From the NCBI GenBank assembly GCA_964469505.1, contig CAYXZO010000023.1, forward strand, positions 1 to 35,340: DNA of 35,340 nucleotides. The letters are read 5' to 3'. The stretch comes from CAYXZO01 sp964469505. GTDB lineage: Bacteria; Fidelibacterota; UBA8477; JABMPR01. Shown here one piece after another: positions 1-8,525 of the stretch. Within the stretch, counting starts at the first letter, position 1, and every line of letters starts with the position of its first letter. The translations under genes and the position numbers were made by a program. The notes beneath the pieces are model-generated. The model saw nothing but the letters and a program-made list of their open reading frames with translations. It searched no databases and was not told where the DNA came from.

Positions 1-1704
1 GGGAAATATCTCTGGCTGCTGAATCCCGATACATTAGTGCAGGAAGACACTCCTGCCCGCCTTTTAGAAGTTATGGAATCCGATCCTCGAATCGGCATTT
101 TAGGATGCAAGATTTTAAATCCCGACGGCAGCCTGCAACTGGCCTGTCGTCGCAGCTTTCCAACCCTCTGGGTGGCTTTCACTAAGCTCATTGGACTAGC
201 CAAATTGTTTCCCAAGACCCGGTTGTTCGGCCGCTACAACTTGACCTATCTAGATCCCGATAAGGCTTATGAAGTGGAAGCCATTAGCGGTTCTTGCATG
301 TTCGTGCGTGCTGAAGCCATGCAGGAGGTGGGGCTGTTGGATGAAGAATTCTTTATGTACGGTGAGGATCTGGATTGGTGTTTTCGCTTTAAGCAAGCCG
401 GATGGAAAGTTTTTTACACTCCCAGCACCAGCATTGTGCATTATAAGGGAGAATCCAGTCGACTTAGTCCCTTGGATGTATTAACCCATTTCTACCACTC
501 AATGGAGATTTTTGCCCGTAAGCATTTCAAAACCCGGTGGTGGCATCCATTACGCTGGTTATTGCGGGCGGGAATCTGGGGACGTTTCTTCCTTTCCCTG
601 ACCGGGAGAGTGGCTAAAACGGGTGCGGCTGTTTTGCTTGATATGGGAGGTATCTTACTGATTACGGTAGGGGCGATCTTTCTCCGCTTCCATACCCTCA
701 CGGTACTAGATGCCTATAAAGTAATCCTGCCCATCTACCTGGTTATCTGGTTCTTCACTTTGAATGCTTTCGGTATGTACGGCAAGAATCGTTATGCCTT
801 ATTTCCTGCCATCACGGCCGCTACTTTGGGATTTTTAGTGAACGTTACTTTGACTTTTTTCTTCCGCCAGTTTGCGTTTTCCCGCCAGGTGCTGTTGTTG
901 AGCTACTTGGGAATCGTGATTTGGTTGCCTCTTTGGCGGTCCCTGGCAGCCGAAAGGCGCAAATTGGGCAACAAAATCCGACCCCACCGGGTTCTGGTGG
1001 TGGGAGCTCCGGAACAAGCCCGCAACATCCTACAGCGTTTGAAACGTCAGGTCCAGCATATGTATGAACCGCTGGGAATTATTGTTCCTGACGGGCAGAA
1101 TTTAGAGGGTGAAGACGCCAAGGGGTCACTGGACGATCTAACCCGCCTGGTGCAAGAACTGGAAGTTGAGGAAGTAGTATTCGCTGCTGATAACCCACCT
1201 TTAACCCAGGTTTTCACTCTGTTGCCGGTACTGAGTAAAATGGGGGTCAAGATTAAGCTTGTCCCTGGCAACCTGGCATTTATCATTGGCAAATCCTCCG
1301 TGGAACAATTGCAGGAGGTTCCGTTGTTTGACATGGACTTCCGCTATCTAGACCCCGCCCGGAAAGCTTTGAAAAGGGCTGAAGATTGGCTCCAATGGCT
1401 TATCCTGGCAGTGATCGTTCGCCCTCTGCGGGCACTGGGGTTAGGTCATTTCGGTTTGTTGGGAGAACGCCTGGGGAATCTGAAGTTGGTGCGGCAAGGG
1501 AAGTGGAGCGTAATCGGGGCACCTCCCGACCTACCGGAAATCCTGCCACTGGATATCAAACCGGGTCTGATATCACTGGAGGATCTCAGGGGAGGTAGTG
1601 AGAATTATAGCGAGGAGGAGCGCTTGGCGCTGCTTAACTATTACCTTCAGAATCAAAGTTTTTGGTTGGATATGGAAATATTTTTCCGAGCCTTAATGGG
1701 ATAA
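1..1704 (+). CDS. Family 2 glycosyltransferase fused to CoA_binding_3 membrane module and degenerate phosphoglycosyltransferase tail (5' partial)
   Basis: The reading frame is open from base 1, so the gene starts outside the window; the first internal start-like codon (GTG at 37) falls inside the catalytic domain and is not the real start. Residues count from base 1, 567 visible. Residues 4-11 (LWLLNPDT) and 97-145 (GSCMFVRA, then GEDLDWCFR) are the second half of a GT-A family 2 domain of the rhamnosyltransferase type. Residues about 210-315 form several membrane helices, and 328-430 carry a Rossmann-like fold starting RVLVVGAPEQA, as in the CoA_binding_3 (PF13727) N-terminus of large polyprenyl-phosphate sugar transferases. 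The tail (460-567) still resembles a bacterial sugar transferase: KRAEDWLQWLI at the start, then SVIGAPPDLPE, KPGLISLEDLRG and FWLDMEIFFRAL. It is only about 108 residues and lacks the QERVG, KFRSM and catalytic Asp-Glu part. Likely role is addition of a sugar to a surface glycan at the inner membrane. Domain order is read directly; function is inferred. Confidence 0.82.
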   Translation, partial: GKYLWLLNPDTLVQEDTPARLLEVMESDPRIGILGCKILNPDGSLQLACRRSFPTLWVAFTKLIGLAKLFPKTRLFGRYNLTYLDPDKAYEVEAISGSCMFVRAEAMQEVGLLDEEFFMYGEDLDWCFRFKQAGWKVFYTPSTSIVHYKGESSRLSPLDVLTHFYHSMEIFARKHFKTRWWHPLRWLLRAGIWGRFFLSLTGRVAKTGAAVLLDMGGILLITVGAIFLRFHTLTVLDAYKVILPIYLVIWFFTLNAFGMYGKNRYALFPAITAATLGFLVNVTLTFFFRQFAFSRQVLLLSYLGIVIWLPLWRSLAAERRKLGNKIRPHRVLVVGAPEQARNILQRLKRQVQHMYEPLGIIVPDGQNLEGEDAKGSLDDLTRLVQELEVEEVVFAADNPPLTQVFTLLPVLSKMGVKIKLVPGNLAFIIGKSSVEQLQEVPLFDMDFRYLDPARKALKRAEDWLQWLILAVIVRPLRALGLGHFGLLGERLGNLKLVRQGKWSVIGAPPDLPEILPLDIKPGLISLEDLRGGSENYSEEERLALLNYYLQNQSFWLDMEIFFRALMG

Positions 1705-1708
1705 AAAT

Positions 1709-2677
1709 ATGGCGCGCTTCGTATACGATTTTGAAAAGCCCCTCCACGAGTTGGAACAAAAGATCCGCGAGATGGAACTCACTTCCAGCCGGGCGGGAAT
1801 CATGGACGATATGTCGGAAGAAATCGTCCGCCTTAAACAAAAACTCAAAGAACTAGCGGAAAAGATAAACGGTAATTTAACCCGCTGGCAGCGGGTGGAA
1901 CTGGCTCGCCATCCCGATCGGCCCCATACCCTGGATTTCATTCAACGTATAACCTCAGATTGGATTGAATTACATGGGGATCGGGCTTTTGGAGATGACC
2001 ACGCCGTGGTAGCCGGGCTGGGCCGAATTGACAACTATCGTTTTGCGATTGTGGGGCAACAAAAAGGACGCACTACTAAAGAGAATTTATATCACAATTT
2101 CGGTATGTCGAGACCGGAGGGGTATCGTAAGGCTCGTCGTATCTTCAAAATGGCCGAAAAATTTGGTTTACCGGTCCTGACCCTTATCGATACTCCTGGG
2201 GCTTATCCGGGCATCGGTGCCGAGGAGCGGGGACAAGCGGAAGCCATTGCACGTAACCTGCAAGTGATGAGCCATTTAAAAGTACCCATCATAGTTGTAG
2301 TAATCGGCGAAGGTGCTTCCGGTGGAGCTCTAGGGATAGGAGTGGGCGACCGGCTGTTGATGCTGGAAAACACCTGGTATTCGGTTATTTCACCGGAGGG
2401 ATGTGCCTCTATTTTATATCGTGATGCCGGAGAGCGGGAGAAGGCCGCCGAGGCTATGCGGGTTACGGCTCAAGACTTACTGGAGATGGGAATTGCCGAT
2501 CGTTTGATCCCTGAACCCCCTGGGGGGGCACATCGGGACTGGGATCAGGCTGCGGCTCTGCTGAAACAAGCGGTGTTGGAGGAGTTACCGCCTTTGATGG
2601 TTTTGCCACCGGAGCAATTGGTGGCTCGTAGAATTGAAAAGCTAAGCAAGATGGGAAAGTGGGAGGAGAAGGAATGA
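1709..2677 (+). CDS. accA: Acetyl-CoA carboxylase carboxyltransferase subunit alpha
   Basis: AccA pairs with AccD to transfer the carboxyl group from carboxy-biotin to acetyl-CoA, giving malonyl-CoA for fatty acid synthesis in the cytoplasm. The 322 residues match the usual family length of about 315-325. An N-terminal helical region with heptad-like spacing (residues 10-60) leads into the crotonase-like carboxyltransferase fold. Typical blocks are SDWIELHGDRAFGDD, GRTTKENLYHNFGM, LIDTPGAYPGIGAEERGQ (about 160-177) and GEGASGGALGIG (about 200), which forms the oxyanion-hole and CoA region. The gene starts with ATG four bases after the glycosyltransferase stop, and its stop overlaps the next start (ATGA), so translation is probably coupled. 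No accD is present in the window, which is common because the two subunits are often encoded apart. Confidence 0.97.
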   Translation: MARFVYDFEKPLHELEQKIREMELTSSRAGIMDDMSEEIVRLKQKLKELAEKINGNLTRWQRVELARHPDRPHTLDFIQRITSDWIELHGDRAFGDDHAVVAGLGRIDNYRFAIVGQQKGRTTKENLYHNFGMSRPEGYRKARRIFKMAEKFGLPVLTLIDTPGAYPGIGAEERGQAEAIARNLQVMSHLKVPIIVVVIGEGASGGALGIGVGDRLLMLENTWYSVISPEGCASILYRDAGEREKAAEAMRVTAQDLLEMGIADRLIPEPPGGAHRDWDQAAALLKQAVLEELPPLMVLPPEQLVARRIEKLSKMGKWEEKE

Positions 2678-3102
2678 TTCGTTTTGATTACCATTTCCGG
2701 GTGCGTTATAAAGACATCGATCGCATGGGGATCATGTACTATTCCCGTTACTTTGAGTACTTTGAAGAGGCACGAACCGAGATGATGCGGGCTTTGGGAT
2801 TGGATTATAATAAGCTGGAGGAGAACGGGGTACTCTTACCGGTCATTAAAGCCAAGGCCAGTTATATCGCCGGGGCAAAGTATGACCAGAAACTGATTCT
2901 CCGCACCGAGATCCGGGATATTCACCATAACCGTATTGAATTTTTCTATTCGGTAAGAATGGGGGAGCGGGAAGAGGATGAACTAGTGACTGGGAAAACG
3001 GTACACGCTTTCGTAACTCCCGGCGGTCGGACCATAAGATTGCCGAAAGAGGTTGAAGAGATACTACGTAAACACTGGGGAGAGACCTTTAGTGACGAAT
3101 GA
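2674..3102 (+). CDS. Hotdog-fold acyl-CoA thioesterase (YbgC/4HBT family)
   Basis: A 142-residue single-domain protein of the 4-hydroxybenzoyl-CoA thioesterase type, expected to hydrolyse acyl-CoA thioesters in the cytoplasm. The family signature lies at the N-terminus: VRYKDIDRMGIMYYSRYFEY, with the catalytic Asp and the DxMG-x-x-Y pattern, followed by FEEARTEMMRALGL. I chose the ATG at 2674 because a strong GGAGGAGAAGG ribosome binding site precedes it and it overlaps the accA stop as ATGA; a GTG at 2659 would add only five residues taken from inside that binding site. Its place after accA suggests a role in acyl-CoA or phospholipid metabolism, but the exact substrate cannot be read from sequence. 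Its end overlaps the start of the next gene. Confidence 0.9.
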   Translation: MIRFDYHFRVRYKDIDRMGIMYYSRYFEYFEEARTEMMRALGLDYNKLEENGVLLPVIKAKASYIAGAKYDQKLILRTEIRDIHHNRIEFFYSVRMGEREEDELVTGKTVHAFVTPGGRTIRLPKEVEEILRKHWGETFSDE

Positions 3103-3832
3103 AGTTCTTTTCATAATTCAAACTATTCTTGGGCTTGCCGTAGTACTGATTGCCTTCCGATTAGGGTTGAAATGGCTGTATGCTCTGGTAGCAGTGAATA
3201 TCGTGTTATCCAACATATTCGTTACCAAGACCATGCTTCTCTTTGGACTGGAAGCTACCGGGGGCAACGTCCTTTACGGGGCCATTTTTTTAACAACAGA
3301 CATCATTGCCGAATACTACGGAAAAGCAGCGGCTCGAAAAGCGGTGTACATCGGGTTTGGGTCGGCATTGTTTTATTTATTAATGTCTCAACTAATGCTG
3401 CACTACGAACCCAGCGCCTCAGATATCGGGGGTGCCGAAGGAATGGTAAAGATATTTTCACTAGCCCCCTCCATGATTATCGCCAGCTTGATAGCCTACC
3501 TGGTTTCACAGTTGCATGACATCTGGGCGTTCCATCTCTGGAAGGAATATTTCCGGGGACGGCATTTATGGATCAGGAATAATCTTTCAACATTGGTCAG
3601 TCAATTCATAGATACATTGGTATTTTGCGGTCTCGCTTTTTATATCTTTCCGCGCATTTTCCTGCCGCCCGAGCAACAGATGCCAGGAGGGGTGGTTTTA
3701 GAGATCATAATAACTACTTATATTTTTAAAGCCTTGGTGGCGCTGCTAGATACTCCGTTTATTTATTTAAGCCGCATTGTGAGACCCGAAAGTCTTGTTG
3801 ATGCTCAAGAGGATAAAAGAAAGATTATTTAG
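3092..3832 (+). CDS. yhhQ: Queuosine precursor transporter (YhhQ/VUT family, PF02592)
   Basis: A 246-residue integral membrane protein with about six hydrophobic helices. It matches the YhhQ family, which takes up queuosine precursors (preQ0 or preQ1) for the queuosine modification of tRNA anticodons. Family blocks visible are NVLYGAIFLTTDIIAEYYGK with the following RKAVYIGFG, and RNNLSTLVSQFIDTLVF. The preferred start is GTG at 3092, giving MTNEVLFIIQ, preceded by GGGGAGAG at a suitable distance; a TTG at 3053 would add 13 charged residues that do not resemble the family. The start lies 11 bases inside the thioesterase gene, so the two are probably co-translated. No queuosine biosynthesis gene is in the window, consistent with a salvage role, but this is inference. 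No convincing hairpin terminator follows. Confidence 0.88.
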   Translation: MTNEVLFIIQTILGLAVVLIAFRLGLKWLYALVAVNIVLSNIFVTKTMLLFGLEATGGNVLYGAIFLTTDIIAEYYGKAAARKAVYIGFGSALFYLLMSQLMLHYEPSASDIGGAEGMVKIFSLAPSMIIASLIAYLVSQLHDIWAFHLWKEYFRGRHLWIRNNLSTLVSQFIDTLVFCGLAFYIFPRIFLPPEQQMPGGVVLEIIITTYIFKALVALLDTPFIYLSRIVRPESLVDAQEDKRKII

Positions 3833-3898
3833 ATACAAGATTTGCGGCAATTTAACGGAGACCAGCTTTTTTCTGCGCTAATTAGGAAGTTTTAATTT

Positions 3899-4180
3899 TT
3901 ACTCGCTGCTGGCAAGTCTGGCAGGCGTAGGAGTGCAGCTTGCAGCTTTCCCTTTACTCGCAAGCCATAGTTGGAAAGTTTCTTCAGGAACAACCTCCAC
4001 CTTAGTACGCATCATACTATGTCCCATACCGCAGTATTCAGCACATTGTACATTGAATTCTCCCAGATCCCTGGGTTGGAACCATAGGAAGGTCTCTCTG
4101 TTGGGTAACAGATCCTCTTTAACCCGAAATGTTATATAGAACAAAAAGTATGCGATCATTCACACCTTGTAAGTGGATTA
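3899..4180 (-). pseudogene. coxB: Decayed cytochrome c oxidase subunit II, CuA-domain fragment
   Basis: On the minus strand, an 86-codon open stretch (ATG at 4159 to TAA at 3899) encodes the C-terminal part of the cupredoxin CuA domain of oxidase subunit II. FRVKEDLLPNRETFLWFQP is followed by CAEYCGMGHSMM, which carries the two Cys, the His and the Met CuA ligands. Upstream bases in another frame read as IHLQG-VND, where intact proteins have a segment like VNDVIHSFYIPAFRVKED, so a frameshift and small changes separate the halves. The first His ligand and everything N-terminal (membrane anchor, first strands) are missing. No other oxidase genes (coxA, coxC, heme A synthesis) flank it. An AAGGTG lies just before the ATG at 4159, but a protein without the first ligand could not form a normal CuA centre. 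I read it as a relic of a lost or moved oxidase operon. Confidence 0.82.
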
Positions 4181-4260
4181 ATCAAGGAATTGAAGGGTGA
4201 TTCTCGCCGTCCTTGCCAGCTTGGATGTGTCAGATTATATTGCGCCGCTTTTTTGCAAGG

Positions 4261-4351
4261 GGAGGGGTGGCCGAGCTGGCTGAAGGCGGCAGATTGCTAA
4301 TCTGTTGTACGGGAAACTCCTGTACCGCGGGTTCGAATCCCGCCCCCTCCG
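4261..4351 (+). tRNA. tRNA-Ser (anticodon GCU)
   Basis: A complete cloverleaf can be drawn. The acceptor stem is GGAGGGG (4261-4267) paired with CCCCTCC (4344-4350), discriminator G at 4351. The anticodon loop TTGCTAA gives GCU, reading AGC and AGU serine codons. The T arm is GCGGG-TTCGAAT-CCCGC. A long variable arm (TACGGGAAACTCCTGTA region) marks it as a class II serine tRNA. The 3' CCA is not encoded, so it must be added by a nucleotidyltransferase. Confidence 0.97.
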
Positions 4352-4542
4352 CAATTAAGCTTCAGCGCGAATTTTATAAATAATCAGGTATTTAAATGAT
4401 GCCGGGAAGGAGCACCCCGGGGTTGGGGTAGCATGCCGCGCCTTGTGATAGGTTTACACTTTCTTTGGGAGGGTCTATTAAACCGCTGTCAAACTATTCA
4501 GAACGATAAAATGCACCACTATCGATGTCTTCGTTCCAACAA
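4352..4542. other. Non-coding gap with GC-rich dyad
   Basis: About 190 bases between tRNA-Ser and the 3' end of the permease gene hold no credible open frame. The only structure seen is a GC-rich patch at 4398-4440 with a weak dyad (CCGGG 4402-4406 with CCCGG 4416-4420) and the palindromes ACCCCGGGGT and GCATGC. It superficially recalls an SRP RNA tip but lacks the conserved elements. Function unknown. Confidence 0.2.
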
Positions 4543-6324
4543 CTAATTCCCCAGGGGCCAGACCACGGGAATCAGCAAGGACAATATCACCAGCATGGCT
4601 ATTTGCAACGGTAAACCGGTCTTGAGGAAATCCGAATAGCGATAACCACCGGGTGCAAAAACCATGGCATTAGTCTGGTAACCAGTAGGGGTCATGAACG
4701 CCAGCGAGGCGGCATACATCACGCCCAATAGGAACGGCTTAGGCGAAAGTTGAAAAGCCTGGGCGGTATCAATGACCATCGGAGTCATGAGTATTGCAGT
4801 GGCGTTATTGGACAGCACATTGGTGAATATCATGGTGAATGCCAAAAAGAAGAATAGCAGCCCGCTGGCACCGGCGTAGTTGTAGATCGCACCGAACATC
4901 CCTTCCAGGAGTTGAGGCAATTGCACGTTCTCCATAGCATCGGCAAATGGAATCAGCGCTGCTATTAGAAAAATGACCGTCCAGTTGATGGATTTATAGG
5001 CTTCGGCGGGAGAAATGATATTCAAGGCTACGATCAAAATAGCTCCTAAAACCGCTCCTACCATGATTGGGATTATATTGAAAGCCGCTCCTATTACCAT
5101 CCCCAGAATGACAAGAATGCTGACCCACCACATGCGGGGGCGGTATACCTGGGCGCTGACTTCCTTCAACACGATGAAATCGGGATCTGCTGCCAGGGCT
5201 TCGATCCGAGGCCGGGGACCCATGATCAGCATAGAGTCGAAATGCTTCAGAACCACATTAGCGATCTTGGAACGAATAAGACCTCGATGCCGTCGGATAG
5301 CCAGCACAAACGCACCGTAGCGCTTTCTGAAATCGATCTCCCTTAGCTTCCTACCGGCTAAACTGGAGGCGGGGGCTACTAAAGCTTCTATTAGGACATT
5401 ATCGATTTTGTTCAGTTCTTTATCATTTAGTTTGACATCACTAAGCAGTAAGACATTGTAATCACGTTTGAAAGCCGAAAGCCCCTCCAGGGAAGCCTGA
5501 ACCAACAGCACATCCCCCGGTTGAATGCGTTCAAAACGGATATTGCTGGTGATATGCTGAGAATCCCGGATCACTTCCAACACAGTGATGTTGTATTTGG
5601 GGCCCAACTCGCATTCCAGACAGGTTTTCCCCACCAATGGTGATTCAGCCGGTATTTTCACTTCCGTCAGATAAGTAGTCATGCGGAATTTGCGGGTCAA
5701 GCTATCCAATGGAATCCGGGACGGCAGCCATCGTCGGGCCGCCAGGTAGTTATAGCTCAAGGTGAGTAATAGAAGCAGGATGCCTAATGGCGCCAGATCG
5801 AAAAGGTTGATATGAATGCCCCTTTCCGCACCTAGATCGGCCACAAGAAGGTTGGTCGAAGTTCCAATTAGGGTACAGGTCCCGCCAACGATAGCTGAAT
5901 AAGAAAGTGGGATGAGCACTTTTGATGGACTTAGGCGTAATTCTCCAGCCAGATAAAAAGCCACCGGCATAAAGAGAGCCACGATCGCAGTGTTATTAAG
6001 AAAAGCTGACGCTATCCCGGTTATCAAGAAAAATAAAATAAGCGATTTACCACGAGTCTCTTTGCCCTTGAAAGCCAACAATTGGCCCAACTTCTGCGTT
6101 AGACCACTTTTCATAAAGGCTTGAGTAATAATGAACAACGACCCAATGGTAATCACCGCTGGATTGGAAAATCCCCGTACCGCCTCGGTGGGGCTTACGA
6201 GATTGGTTACCAGGAGCAATCCCATGGTCAGCAGAGCTGTTACCTCAATGGGGAACCACTCAGCGGCAAAGGCAACGACAGAGAAAATAACGATAGCGAC
6301 GAACAGTATTTGTTGGACATCCAT
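4543..6324 (-). CDS. SLC13/DASS-type anion permease with two RCK_C (TrkA-C) domains
   Basis: A 593-residue inner-membrane transporter of the divalent anion:sodium symporter superfamily, YfbS-like. The two halves of the transport domain flank a soluble insert. The N-terminal half has the hairpin motif SAFLNNTAIVALFMP (about 104-118) and GTSTNL (about 153). The C-terminal half has the matching SNNATAILMTPM (about 500) and MTPTGYQTNAMVFAPGG (about 540). The insert at about 205-385 contains two RCK_C-type modules (the first ends GDVLLVQASLEGL), which often bind a small regulatory ligand. Proteins of this layout are annotated as sulfate, dicarboxylate or citrate permeases; the substrate cannot be assigned here. 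The ATG at 6324 has no strong ribosome binding site. The gene is divergent from uvrB across a 97-base gap and stands alone. Confidence 0.9.
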   Translation of the reverse strand: MDVQQILFVAIVIFSVVAFAAEWFPIEVTALLTMGLLLVTNLVSPTEAVRGFSNPAVITIGSLFIITQAFMKSGLTQKLGQLLAFKGKETRGKSLILFFLITGIASAFLNNTAIVALFMPVAFYLAGELRLSPSKVLIPLSYSAIVGGTCTLIGTSTNLLVADLGAERGIHINLFDLAPLGILLLLLTLSYNYLAARRWLPSRIPLDSLTRKFRMTTYLTEVKIPAESPLVGKTCLECELGPKYNITVLEVIRDSQHITSNIRFERIQPGDVLLVQASLEGLSAFKRDYNVLLLSDVKLNDKELNKIDNVLIEALVAPASSLAGRKLREIDFRKRYGAFVLAIRRHRGLIRSKIANVVLKHFDSMLIMGPRPRIEALAADPDFIVLKEVSAQVYRPRMWWVSILVILGMVIGAAFNIIPIMVGAVLGAILIVALNIISPAEAYKSINWTVIFLIAALIPFADAMENVQLPQLLEGMFGAIYNYAGASGLLFFFLAFTMIFTNVLSNNATAILMTPMVIDTAQAFQLSPKPFLLGVMYAASLAFMTPTGYQTNAMVFAPGGYRYSDFLKTGLPLQIAMLVILSLLIPVVWPLGN

Positions 6325-6421
6325 TTGTGACTCAAGATTACGAAGATGAAAGTTTCATTCAAACGAAAAGCTGGCGAATTGCATTGACTGCCTGGTAAGG
6401 GGCAGGTAACTTTCGGCCAAA

Positions 6422-8425
6422 ATGGCAGAATTCCGTTTACATACGACTTACAAACCCCGAGGGGATCAACCCCAAGCCATCGCTGAGCTTGTCAAAGGCA
6501 TCCGTGAAGGACGCAAATTTCAAACTCTTCTGGGAGTGACCGGTAGCGGCAAGACCTACACCATTGCTAACGTCATTGCTCAGGTTCAAAAGCCTACTTT
6601 AGTAGTTTCCCACAATAAAACTCTCGCCGCCCAACTATACGGCGAATTTAAAGCCTTTTTCCCCGAAAACGCCGTAGAATACTTCATTTCATACTACGAT
6701 TATTATCAGCCCGAAGCGTATCTCCCTGTCACCGATACCTATATCGAAAAGGATATGTCCCGGAATGAAGAAATCGACAAGCTACGCCTGCGAGCCACCA
6801 GTGCTCTCATGGCCCGAGAAGATGTGATTGTAGTGGCCTCAGTTTCCTGCATCTACGGTTTGGGGGATCCGGAGGATTACGAAAAGAGCTTGATCCTGCT
6901 GCAAAAGGGGCATCCTTACCAGCAGAAAAAATTGCTCCGGCGCCTGGTGGATATTTTTTATGAACGTAATGAAATCTCTCTGGAGCGAGGTACTTTTCGG
7001 GTGCGTGGAGATGTCATTGAAATTTATCCTGCCTACTGGGATGAGGTAATTCAGCTTTCGTTCTGGGGTGAAGAACTCACCGATATTCTACTAGTTCATC
7101 CATTAACCGGAGAAATCAGGGAAAGTGTGGATCAGATTGCCATCTACCCCGCTCGACACTTCGTCACCACCCAGGAGAAGATGGAACGGGCCATCCGTTC
7201 CATTGAAGCCGAACTTAAAGAACGCATTGAGTATTTCCGACGGGAAGGGCGTCTGCTGGAAGCCCAACGCATCGAACAACGGACCCGTTTCGATCTGGAA
7301 ATGATGCGGGAGGTGGGGTATTGCAGCGGCATTGAAAACTATTCCAGGCATATAACCGGTCGCAAACCTGGCCAGCGTCCTTATACCTTGATAGACTTTT
7401 TCCCCAAGGACTATTTATTGGTGATAGACGAATCACACGTAACCATTCCCCAGTTCCGAGCCATGTACAACGGTGACTTGGCCCGTAAAAACAACCTGGT
7501 GGAATACGGCTTTCGCCTACCATCAGCCAAGGACAATCGCCCCCTTAAATTTGAAGAATTCGAATCCTTGATGAACCAGGTGATTTTCGTTTCCGCCACT
7601 CCTGGTCCTTATGAATTGGAAAAATGCGGTGGGGTAGTGGTTGAGCAGGTAATTCGTCCCACCGGTTTGATGGACCCCGAAATTGAAGTGCGGCCTACCA
7701 AAGGCCAAATCGATGATCTGATCGAGGAAATTCGTCAACGGGTAGCACATAAGGAGAGGGTGCTGGTCACTACCCTCACCAAACGCATGGCGGAAGATTT
7801 GACGGATTACTTGATTAATTACGACATCCGGGTGCGCTACCTGCACTCGGAAATCGACTCCCTGGAACGAGTAGCTATTTTGAGGGATTTACGCTTGGGC
7901 GAGTTTGACGTGCTGGTAGGCATCAACCTGCTACGTGAAGGTTTGGACCTCCCGGAAGTAGGGCTGGTTGCCATTCTGGACGCCGACAAAGAAGGTTTTC
8001 TCCGGAGTGAAACCTCCCTGCTGCAAATAGCAGGGAGGGCGGCCCGCAATGTCAATGGCAAGGTCTTGCTTTATGCCGATAGAATTACCGACAGCATGCG
8101 AAAGGTCATCGAGATTACCCGTTACCGGCGGCAGAAGCAGGCCGATTACAACACGCGTATGGGAATAACCCCCAAAACCATTTATAAGACCACCGAAGAG
8201 ATCATGGGTACTACGGCCGTGGCTGATGTACTGGGCAATCAACGGGAACAGGCAACTCGTCAAATCCGGGAGCGTTTCCGGGAAGAATATGATGGTTACG
8301 AGCTGCTGGAACTGCTACGTAAGGATATGCTGGAAGCGGCGGAGCGGCAGGAATATGAAAAGGCCGCCCTTTTACGCGATGAGATCAAGAAGTTGGAAAA
8401 GGAAATCAAACGCAGTGGATTATGA
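6422..8425 (+). CDS. uvrB: Excinuclease ABC subunit B
   Basis: UvrB is the damage-verifying helicase-like subunit of nucleotide excision repair; it is loaded by UvrA and recruits UvrC. The 667 residues match the family length. Visible elements in order are the Walker A motif GVTGSGKT (about 38-45), the beta-hairpin region YYDYYQPEAYLPVTDTYIEK (about 93-112), the DESH Walker B box (about 335), helicase motifs VLVTTLTKRMAEDL and GINLLREGLDLPEVGLVAIL, QIAGRAARN, and a C-terminal UVR domain (EAAERQEYEKAALLRDEIKK, about 635-660) that contacts UvrC. It starts at ATG 6422; the nearest purine-rich stretch (AAGGGGCAGG) is rather far upstream. No obvious LexA box is present in the divergent gap with the permease gene. 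All key motifs appear intact. Confidence 0.98.
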   Translation: MAEFRLHTTYKPRGDQPQAIAELVKGIREGRKFQTLLGVTGSGKTYTIANVIAQVQKPTLVVSHNKTLAAQLYGEFKAFFPENAVEYFISYYDYYQPEAYLPVTDTYIEKDMSRNEEIDKLRLRATSALMAREDVIVVASVSCIYGLGDPEDYEKSLILLQKGHPYQQKKLLRRLVDIFYERNEISLERGTFRVRGDVIEIYPAYWDEVIQLSFWGEELTDILLVHPLTGEIRESVDQIAIYPARHFVTTQEKMERAIRSIEAELKERIEYFRREGRLLEAQRIEQRTRFDLEMMREVGYCSGIENYSRHITGRKPGQRPYTLIDFFPKDYLLVIDESHVTIPQFRAMYNGDLARKNNLVEYGFRLPSAKDNRPLKFEEFESLMNQVIFVSATPGPYELEKCGGVVVEQVIRPTGLMDPEIEVRPTKGQIDDLIEEIRQRVAHKERVLVTTLTKRMAEDLTDYLINYDIRVRYLHSEIDSLERVAILRDLRLGEFDVLVGINLLREGLDLPEVGLVAILDADKEGFLRSETSLLQIAGRAARNVNGKVLLYADRITDSMRKVIEITRYRRQKQADYNTRMGITPKTIYKTTEEIMGTTAVADVLGNQREQATRQIRERFREEYDGYELLELLRKDMLEAAERQEYEKAALLRDEIKKLEKEIKRSGL

Positions 8426-8525
8426 GCTGCCTATTGTCAAAATAAATGGTTGTTTTCCCATTTTCGATTAGGATTAATGGATTTGAAGAATTGATGGAAT
8501 CTGTCAAGCATAAGGAGTTCGAGTA

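Noticed and set aside
3053..3091. Upstream TTG start for the queuosine precursor transporter
   Set aside because: It would add a charged 13-residue tail coded inside the thioesterase gene; GTG 3092 has a better ribosome binding site and family-like N-terminus.
4390..4445. Possible SRP (4.5S) RNA next to tRNA-Ser, suggested by GGGAAGGAGCA and GGGGTAGCATGCCG
   Set aside because: The conserved GGTCAGG and GGAAGG-AGCAGCC symmetric loops and the closing helix are missing, and no extended hairpin can be drawn.
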